Positions 56,558 to 64,000 of a DNA stretch of 64,000 bases are shown piece after piece (positions within the stretch are counted from its first letter, which is position 1; each line of letters starts with the position of its first letter). Both the position numbers and the translations under genes were made by a program. Source of the DNA: Drechslerella dactyloides (taxonomy: Eukaryota; Ascomycota; Orbiliomycetes; Orbiliales; Orbiliaceae); assembly GCA_020064725.1 (NCBI GenBank), contig JAGTWJ010000006.1, positions 2,046,001 to 2,110,000 on the forward strand, given 5' to 3'. Below the pieces are notes generated by a model, which saw nothing but the letters and a program-made list of their open reading frames with translations, had not been told where the DNA came from and ran no database searches.

Positions 56558-59500
56558 ATGACGACTCCCAGCGACGAAGGGCTTCCGTCCAACCTGAACC
56601 TGGGCGATCGTCCGTCTCTTAGGCCCTCTCACATCGAATTCACTGCCGGCGACGTGAGTGCTGATATTCCACCGCGGCCACGCTCTCGGGTGGAGGTCGA
56701 TGCTATTTCAGGTGAACTGACATGCGCGTCCGTGGTTACACAGATTGCCTTTCTCGTGCTCGGAAGCTGGATATACCTCGCCATTCTGGTGGAATGGGTC
56801 GCCTGGCTTGTAAGTTCAATTCGATTGATGCGATCAAAGTCCCAGGTTTAAACTCGCCGTTGTTGGCGAAGTCTCGAGAACGGACTAACGTTGTGGTATT
56901 TTGGCAGCTCGCGTTCTTATATTGCTTTTACCACTGCTTAGTCAAAGCTATCCGAAGCAAGGACTACACCAAAATCTTTTTGACCGTTATAATCACTACT
57001 CTATTCACCGCGCTACGGTAAGAATCTCTCATCCATCGTGCTGTGTGTGATGCACGTACGAGTTCGACCGCCCCCATAAGAATGTTAGCTGACATTGAAA
57101 AAACCCGTATCCGATAAAGCCTCTTCTTCATTCCCGTCCTCATCGTCAGCATCCCGCTCCCAGCAGCCCTTAGAGCACGCCTGCCTGACTCTTGGGCAAC
57201 TCTCTTGGAACTAATCGCATTCTACGCCTTCGTCGTCCTCCTCCTATTCCCCGCCAGCATTATAATCTTCAACATGTTCAACAGAACCATAGGCCGAAAA
57301 GCCCTATATGCAAGTCTACTTACCGACGATGCTCCCAAAATCGCTATCATCATGCCCTGCTACAACGAGCTTGCCGAGAACGTCATGAAGTGTATCAATT
57401 CCATCGCAGGCCAGGACTATCCGATGTCTTGTCTGCACGTCTGTCTCTCGTTCGACTCGGACGAAGTCAACAAAGAGTATCTCGAGGTCCTCAATCGGCT
57501 TGGTGTCCCGACAGTCCGTAAGAACAAGTATCCCGTCTCCATCGATGTCCGTTTTCAAGGTATGCGTGTGACCGTCAGCCGGTACAAGCACGGTGGAAAG
57601 CGGCATACGCAAAAGAAGACGTTTCAAATGATCGATAAGCTCTATGAAAAATATCTGGAGCGTCGAGACGATGTGTACCTGCTGTTCATCGATTCGGACT
57701 GCGTTCTGGACAGGTATTGTGTACAAAATTTCATGTATGATATGGTAAGGATCCCCAGCATGGTTTACCAACGAAGATTACTCGACCCTGACCCTTTCCT
57801 AGGACTTCATACCTCGACAGAAAAACAAGCGGCAGCCCATGGCAATGACCGGAGTCATCACGTCTCGAGTTGACAAAGGCCACGCAAGCTTCATAACACT
57901 CCTCCAAGATATGGAATACATCCACGGCCAACTCTTCGAAAGAGCGGTTGAGTCCAGCTGTGGCGCAGTCACCTGTCTTCCAGGCGCTTTGACCTGTCTC
58001 AAATTCTCCGCCTTCCGAAATATGTCCACATTCTATTTTGCAGACATGGCGGACAAACACGATAATCCGTTCGACTATGGACAGTACCATCTCGGTGAAG
58101 ACCGTTGGCTTACACACCTATTCATGATCGGGGCTAAACACTCCTATCAAATTGGTTTCAGCACCAGCGCTTTTTGCAAGACTGAAGCGTGTTCCACGTG
58201 GAACTCATTGATCAATCAGCGAACTAGATGGTTCAAGGGATTCATCACCAATGAAGCTGCTATGTTGACAGACTGGCAATTATGGAAGCGATATCCGCTG
58301 TTGTGCATCTTCCGTATGATGCAGGATACCATACGCACTACGGCCTTGCTCCTCGTACTCTGTAAGCGTTCATCACTGATCTTCGGGATTTTAATTTGGC
58401 GTGGGTGGCTGACTGTATCTGTAACCAGTGGTTTTGTCGCTTATGACGAAGGTGCAGACGGTAGTCAACCTTCCGCTACCGCTGATAGCCTTGTCTCTGG
58501 GTGCCAACTGGTTCTTTATGCTTTGGTACGGATGGCAGCTAAAGCGGAAGAAGGCATATCTCTACCCAATCCTCTTTCTGGCAAATCCCGTCATCAATTG
58601 GTTCTATCTCGTGGCCTCGGTATGGACGTACAAACGCCGCAGCTGGGGTGGCCCTCGCGTCAAGAGAATCGGCCGGGTAGTCGAAGACTCGGAGGAGGAT
58701 TCCGACGGTTTGCCCGAGCTTTCGGACCGCGAACGGGATGCGATACGACAGGCAGCTCTTCCATGGCGGACGCTCTCGGGACGCTTCGTTCCAGCTCAAG
58801 TTGATGAGGACGGCTTTTATCACCGCTCCGACCTTAACCTCCCTCTTTCCGGCCGCTCGAGTGTCGCGCTCCCGCAGCTTGTGACTAGCGATGCCGCTAG
58901 TGTAACCACCCGCAATAGTGAAATCTACCTCGGTGACCTGTTGGCACCGCCTCCGCTTCCTCGAAACCGCATGAGCGGCTACTCGATGTATTCGTACGAC
59001 TCCGAAGTCGGAAGACTATACGCGCCAGCGCAGACGTTTCTCCGTTCCGATCTCGAGGATATCGTCGACGTTGAGGCTTCACGATATTACACCCCCGCGT
59101 CGTTTGAGGATTATCCCATGCACATGCCAGTTGCAGCTGAGGATCTTTATCAGCAACCACCGAACGGCCTTGACTTTCAATTGCAGTGTCGCGACAGCGG
59201 TGACCTTGGCGAGATGACAATGTCGCAGATAAACGAGGCGCATTATGACGATTGTCTCCCTCATGCGATCTCGGATAATACGCCGATGGAGTATCGCCAT
59301 TCGTTCGACGATAGCATTGACATACTGTATCCGCCTAGCACGCACCGTCTTGATGCGCCGAATAGACCGGGATCCCCCGATTCATGGACCCGAGATGACG
59401 ATGCTGCCTTTTCCGCTGCGGGTAATGAGAGGTCGTCTAAGAATCCGTTCGATACGCCGCCGTCTGCGCAGAGTGTCGAGGGGGGAAGCTCGAAGAGGGG

Positions 59501-59606
59501 GAAAGGCAAATTGTGGAAGAAGAAGAAGCCGGAGTCGATGGAGATTGGAGAGCCGCTGGAGAGAGGGAAGAAGGGCGGGTTTTTTGGCTTCTTGAAGAGG
59601 TATTGA
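56558..59606 (+). CDS. Chitin synthase, GT2 family, class VII-like
   Basis: The model has five exons: 56558-56809, 56908-57017, 57120-57744, 57803-58361 and 58429-59606. The frame is continuous for 907 residues. It would polymerise UDP-GlcNAc into chitin at the plasma membrane. N-terminal helices (about 56-175) precede the GT2 core: KIAIIMPCYNELAENV, LLFIDSDCVLD near 311, SCGAVTCLPGALT near 387, LGEDRWLTHLFM near 427, and the product-site motif QRTRW near 468 in a LINQRTRWFKGFITNEAAML context. Further helices and a long disordered tail (about 570-907) follow. The blocks TSAFCKTEA and RMMQDTIRTTALLL are, as I recall, typical of class VII enzymes. The third residue of the Q(R/Q)RRW motif is Thr here (codon ACT) instead of Arg. 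All introns have GT-AG borders. Confidence 0.9.
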
Positions 59607-60208
59607 TTATATATTTTGCGAATGGATCGTTGCGGTGTCTTTGTTCTCGTCTTTTTGATGACGTTTTTTTTGTTGGTGCGTGTGTTTTTTTTTTTGAAGG
59701 CGCCAAGGTTTTCGGTGTGGCCGTTATGACGGGACTGGCGCCCGTTGGCAAAAGACTATGATAGAAACGTTGATAGTATTAATAATTATTGTTGCTTGTG
59801 TCATTCAGAATTCCTCCTTGTCGGGATCGATCGGTATCCACTTACTAGTTGTTCGCATATTGTTTCCTAGATGCTAGAGCTGATTTGGATCAATATGAGG
59901 TTCACTAATCGAGATTCCGCGAGCAGAAGAGTAAAAGAATGAATCCGCAGTCTTATATTTTGTCACCCGAGAACGGAACTATTGTCACGATAGATTTAAC
60001 AAGAGCAAGCAAACTAGATCGATTTATATAAATAAGAACTTCGTACATGCGTGACCGAACAAACAGGCCCGAAGCTTCGTGTAACCGTGAAAACGACATA
60101 ACCCAGCCCTTCAAAATAAACAGAGACAGACTAAGGAAAGAAAACACCGAAAGATGAAACTCGTTATGCACAGATCATGTCGTTAGAAAACACCACAAAA
60201 CGCAAAAC
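59607..60208. other. 3' flank between convergent genes
   Basis: T-rich tracts (for example 59686-59694) follow the chitin synthase stop. The right part belongs to the 3' end of the Gly-rich gene. No gene is seen. Confidence 0.5.
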
Positions 60209-60841
60209 TTAATCGGAATCAGAGCTCGACGAGCTGCTGTGGCCGCCACGCTGCTTGTAGGAATCCTTCTTGTGCTTCTTGTCCTTCTTCTTCTTCTTGT
60301 GCTTGTCAGTGAGGTGGTTACCCACCAGACCTCCACCGACTACACCGGCAAGTGTTCCGAGAGTGCCGCCTCCAAACTTGTGTGCAGTGAAACCTCCGGC
60401 TGCGGCACCCAAAATGGAGCCACCGAGGCCGCGCTCGCCAGGTGCGCCGGGGGGAGCGTTCGGATCAGCGTAGCCGCCTGGACCTTGAGGAGGATAGCCG
60501 CCCTGAGGGGGATAGCCATGCTGCTGCTGGGCGTATGGGTCGTGAGCACCGCGGGTGTCGTAGCCCTGCGGTGGGGGGGATGTGTAACCCTGATGCTGCT
60601 GCTGCTGGTCGTAACCTTGCGGTGGGTAAGGCGAGTGGCCACCGTACTGCTGTGGTGGTGGAGGGGATCCGTAACCCTGTTGAGGGGGATAAGGCGAGTG
60701 ACCTCCGTAGTTGGGATCCGGCGAGCCATAACCTTGCGGTGGGGGACCGCCGTATTGTCCCTGCTGCGGAGGATAACCGCCCTGGTTGTAACCTTGGCCG
60801 CCCTGACCTCCTTGGCCGCCGTAGAAGTCTTGAGCTGACAT
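60209..60841 (-). CDS. Gly/Pro/Tyr/Gln-rich (XYPPX-type) protein with glycine zipper
   Basis: This is a single-exon 210-residue protein starting at the ATG at 60841. Residues 5-135 are low-complexity repeats of YPPQQGYGSP / GGHSPYPPQ type. A glycine-zipper-like hydrophobic region follows (GGSILGAAAGGFTAHKFGGG and LAGVVGGGLVGNHL, about 145-180), then a Lys-rich stretch (KHKKKKKDKKHKKD) and a terminal Ser/Asp tail. This order is common in fungal proteins annotated as glycine-rich or rhodopsin-tail (XYPPX repeat) proteins. It could associate with membranes through the zipper or phase-separate; function is unknown. Antisense frames across it are shadows. Confidence 0.87.
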   Translation of the reverse strand: MSAQDFYGGQGGQGGQGYNQGGYPPQQGQYGGPPPQGYGSPDPNYGGHSPYPPQQGYGSPPPPQQYGGHSPYPPQGYDQQQQHQGYTSPPPQGYDTRGAHDPYAQQQHGYPPQGGYPPQGPGGYADPNAPPGAPGERGLGGSILGAAAGGFTAHKFGGGTLGTLAGVVGGGLVGNHLTDKHKKKKKDKKHKKDSYKQRGGHSSSSSSDSD

Positions 60842-63415
60842 GCTTTATTGCCCTTATAAAATAAAGATCGAATATATATGGTAGGTTGATTTTGTGTGTA
60901 TCCAACTGGTTTATAGATGTGAGTGGTGATATCGAGAAGTCGGATACCTCGAAAAGCGGGGTTGGAGCTGCTATTTGTACTCTACCCCTCTCAGCCGGAG
61001 CTTTCGTCAAAGCTAAACCCACCCTACAGGTCTCCGGATACATCCTTACCATCTTCTGGAACCGTCAGCAATGGTGCAAGCGGCCAGTAACCGGGGTCAC
61101 CGACCGCTGTCGAACCCTCTGCTCGGAGGCTGAGCTTGGCTCTGCGCGATTTACAAACTAGGATAGCGCAAGCCAAAAGAGTAATGACCTGCCCGGCTGC
61201 AGACTGCACAAGAGTCTGGTGTGCAGTGGTGTGTGGCAGCCAGCGCCCCATCCATATCATCCGGTGACGGAAACGCTCAGCGAAGGGAAAGGTGCGACAG
61301 GGGCTGCTGACGAGCCAATGAGAACTGTGACCCGCAGAGTTTATCTCGCGCGGGATGGCGGAGGGGAAGGGGACCTTTCGGTGCCAAGGCGCATCGCTCT
61401 TCGGTCGGCCGTGAGACCCGGAGGCGGACTGCCAGAGGGTGATTCGTCATCGGAGGCGGTAGAACAACCGCTAAGCATGCAGCCCTAAGTAAGGCGAACA
61501 CGAGCGAACCAGAGCGGCCAAAAGCAGCCTTGGTAGGAAGAACCAGCCTGTCGGTGACGGTGGCCAAGGTCAAGCCACGGATGGACGAGCTGCCGACAAC
61601 CGCGCGGCCGTGGCTGGTATTGAAATGCGAGCAAGGCTCATGGCCTTGGATTGACTCGGCGAGTCGAATGTTGATTCAGGCATGGGATTCAGTGAATCAG
61701 GTCTCGTAATCCGCCGACCCAGGGAGCCGGAATGGGCTCTACAGCTGACGCCGCGGAGGTCATAAGAGCCGAGTCGGAAAAGCCAGTCGTAAGCATATCA
61801 GGTGTCCACAGCAAAGCACATCGGTGAGAATTCTGCGAATTTACCCGTTTTCGACTCGGAAAAGACGATCCGAGCTCGTGAAAAGGTTTGTCTACCCAGG
61901 AGCCTAAAGCTAAAATTGTGCCAACGCCAAGCTAGTTAGTCTTTGCTTGAGGATGGTCTGTGCCGACTAGTGACATGACAGAGCCGAGGCTTGCCTGCAA
62001 CGAGTCTGTGGTTCGGTGTAACTAGCCGCACTTCGGAGGCAGAATGAGATGTTGGAGGCTTCGTCAGTTGACAGCGGGTGAAGGTCGACGTCAGGCAGGC
62101 GTGTGAGTAAGGCGATACGTCATATCGCGTGCTCAAGAGACCGTTTGCGATCTGGTAGTGGCTATGTTGGGAGGCTCGCGGCCTGGACATCTTGACCCTT
62201 GTTGGTAAGGCAGGTTCCAGCCGATTTGGGGTTGCGCCGCCTTGGTGTGGTCGCACAACACGTCAAATACAACACTGCGGCGAGGAGCAGGGAAAAACAC
62301 AACAGCTCGATGGCGGCAAAGCCGGGATTGAGCCTGACGGTCAATCCCCCTGTTTCGTTAGGCTTTGCTATAGACCGAACGCAATACTTGGACCAAGTCT
62401 AATCTACATCTATGTGATTCAGGGCTGTATAAGCGAAGGTTATATATAAAAAGGATGATCTCTAGCTAGCCACGAAAAGTTTGGTTCGGATCCGAATCCT
62501 CTATATACCTATATCCTTGCACTGAAGACCAGGAACGCTGGACTGGACGGCAGTTTTGAAGATCTGCGCATACAAACCTATCGTTTTAGATGATATGTGG
62601 TTTGGCTCTGAAACGATCATGGTTTGTCTTTTTCAGTGCTGTGCGCGGTGTAATAAGTCCAACGTTTGATACCAACAATTCGGACGAAACATCAATGCAT
62701 AAGTGCCACCCAGCCTTTGGCCTCATTGTTGATTGGCATAAACACATGAGCACATTGAAGGCAAGGGCTTCAACTATATAGGAAAATTAGTCTTCGGTGG
62801 TCGTAGAAGTTGTCTGCATCATATATAACTTGACGGCATTTAAGTCCTACCACACAAGATGCGGGTATATTGCTGATATGCGAATATTGGGTATCATGCA
62901 TGCGTGGACGGAGACGAGTTGTTACAAATATTTCGCGTCCAGAAATATTTATACTTAAGGAACGGGTATAAACTAGTACTGATCTTAACGGATACAGACG
63001 AGGACCCGAGATAGGTTAGGCTGTATACGTATTGAAGATATATAGTACTCCTTGAGCAAGGTAAAAGACCTGGAGACCAGTTCTACGTAGTGTCTATCCA
63101 TAATCCATTATAGTTGTCTCCACATACCCCAAAAGCTAACCAATACCCGTGAGTGCACCTCAGCATTTGGAGGATCCATTCTCCTGTCTCAAAACCTGTG
63201 CCTGAAGTCATGCGGGGATCCTTTGTGATTGACTCACACATCAAGATCGATCGCAGACTCCCGATAAGTTGCTTCCTCGAGATGAAGACCTCCACGTGGA
63301 TTAATGAGGGGTTATTCAGATCGATATCGATTTCGCGGCAATGGAACACAAACAATATACGGAAAGAACCTCTTTGTGCTAGTTCTACACCACTTAAGTG
63401 TTTTCTCGTCTTCAC
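60842..63415. other. Gene-free stretch with a GC-richer, unexplained middle
   Basis: Between about 61250 and 62400 the sequence is GC-richer than its flanks but has no frame above about 110 codons with coding character. The words GACTCGGAAAAG/GAGTCGGAAAAG recur (61773, 61855). From 62400 on it is AT-rich. A palindrome TTCGGATCCGAA lies near 62484-62495. No transposon proteins or terminal repeats are seen. The frame 63083-63415 (minus) lies downstream of the small gene at 63416 and has no recognisable domain. Confidence 0.4.
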
Positions 63416-63865
63416 TTAGCTGGGCGTGACCCTGCGGCCTTCCATGCCGCCAATAAACTCTACGGAACGGACAAGGCTGTGCGTCTGCGCGTTAGTTTCA
63501 AAAGCTACATATATAAAGTCGCCGATCTTGGATGGTAGAATGCAACAAAGACTGGAATTTGGACTTTAGCGAAATAATCCTCGTAGCACGGCAAAATAAC
63601 GATTGCTCAGATCTCAGTCTACCTTCGATCCACCCATGCTTCGCATGGCTAGACGAACCTGCGACATGATTGTTTCGGCTTCGAGGCTGACGAGTGGCCC
63701 GGTGTCAGAGCTCCTAGATTCCCAGAGCCACGATCCGTATCGATAGATAGATGTCGAAGAACGTGTGTCCCTATGATCCTTGGAAGTTTCTAGATTCCGT
63801 GCACAGCAACTAGTTATTAAAAACTTCAGCTTGTGGAAGATCTGATCATAAGATCTGGAGGCCAT
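63416..63865 (-). CDS. Small spliced hypothetical gene, possibly continuing beyond the window
   Basis: The model has two exons on the minus strand, 63865-63623 and 63484-63416, with donor GTAGAC and acceptor GCGCAG. The result is about 103 residues. Exon 1 contains SIYRYGSWLWES and GPLVSLEAETIMSQVRLAMR then SMGGSK. Exon 2 reads THSLVRSVEFIGGMEGRRVT and ends in PS before TAA. The amphipathic, low-bias composition of these blocks looks protein-coding, unlike the random frames nearby. The acceptor choice is uncertain, and an alternative upstream acceptor would add residues. The region before SIYRYG may hold a further intron, and 5' exons could lie outside the window. I do not recognise the family. 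Confidence 0.4.
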
Positions 63866-64000
63866 TTGGTGAGCAACATTGGGTGGCGGCGTGGCTCAAT
63901 GATGGTAGATTTTGGCACGGTTCTACGAATATCAGGATATAATCGGTACGGAGCGCACTATACAGAGCTTGATAGCACAGCGTAAGGAACGATCTCATTG

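Noticed and set aside
55949..56851. 300-codon frame fusing the array tail with the chitin synthase N-terminus
   Set aside because: It reads the 3' exon of copy A in a wrong frame; the chitin synthase starts at the ATG at 56558 inside it.
61250..62400. LINE-type retrotransposon
   Set aside because: No reverse transcriptase, endonuclease or zinc-knuckle motifs, no poly-A tail or target duplications could be found.

Overview
The window comes from a filamentous ascomycete (Pezizomycotina; class not resolved). The evidence is many short spliceosomal introns of about 50-130 nt with GTAAGT/GTATGT donors and CTAAC-like branch points, a translation elongation factor 3, a mitochondrial-type malate dehydrogenase with five introns, a chitin synthase, a fungal rhodopsin-domain membrane protein, a fungal NLR, and gene relics whose stop codons fit C-to-T (RIP-like) decay. 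I worked out exon structures by hand from splice signals and frame continuity. All multi-exon models below stay in frame from start to stop.

Layout. 1-8.2 kb: the end of a hypothetical gene, a small conserved fungal gene, two divergent paralogous Cys-rich acidic-tail proteins and an aspartic protease without an obvious signal peptide. 8.2-12.1 kb: gene-free, ending in the pyrimidine-rich leader of elongation factor 3 (12.1-15.3 kb). 16.1-25.5 kb (minus strand): a ten-exon NLR-type receptor of about 2,088 residues (helical N-terminus, NACHT, repeat linker, ankyrin repeats, SPRY), with a seven-helix rhodopsin-domain protein behind it. 27.3-28.3 kb: a secreted GH45-like protein that appears to lack its catalytic acid and ends in a hydrophobic anchor-like tail. 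32-43.4 kb: a housekeeping block with a single-pass membrane protein, an RNase P/MRP zinc-ribbon subunit divergent from an Hsp110, mitochondrial malate dehydrogenase, and an ATRIP/Rad26-like checkpoint protein. 45-47 kb: an aldehyde dehydrogenase. 49-50.7 kb: an unrecognised single-exon 555-residue protein between AT-rich gene-free stretches. 52.9-56.4 kb: a tandem array of a small multi-pass membrane protein family with one intact copy and several decayed ones, plus a dispersed relic at 44.5-44.9 kb. 56.6-59.6 kb: a class VII-like chitin synthase right after the intact array copy. 60.2-60.8 kb: a Gly/Pro/Gln-Tyr-rich protein. 60.9-64 kb: mostly unexplained, with a small spliced gene near the edge.

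The most unusual parts are the NACHT-ANK-SPRY receptor, the tandem membrane-protein array with RIP-like stops and two alternative 3' exons, the GH45-like protein with altered active site, and the chitin synthase with QRTRW in place of the family QRRRW motif. No rRNA, tRNA, CRISPR or intact transposon was found.
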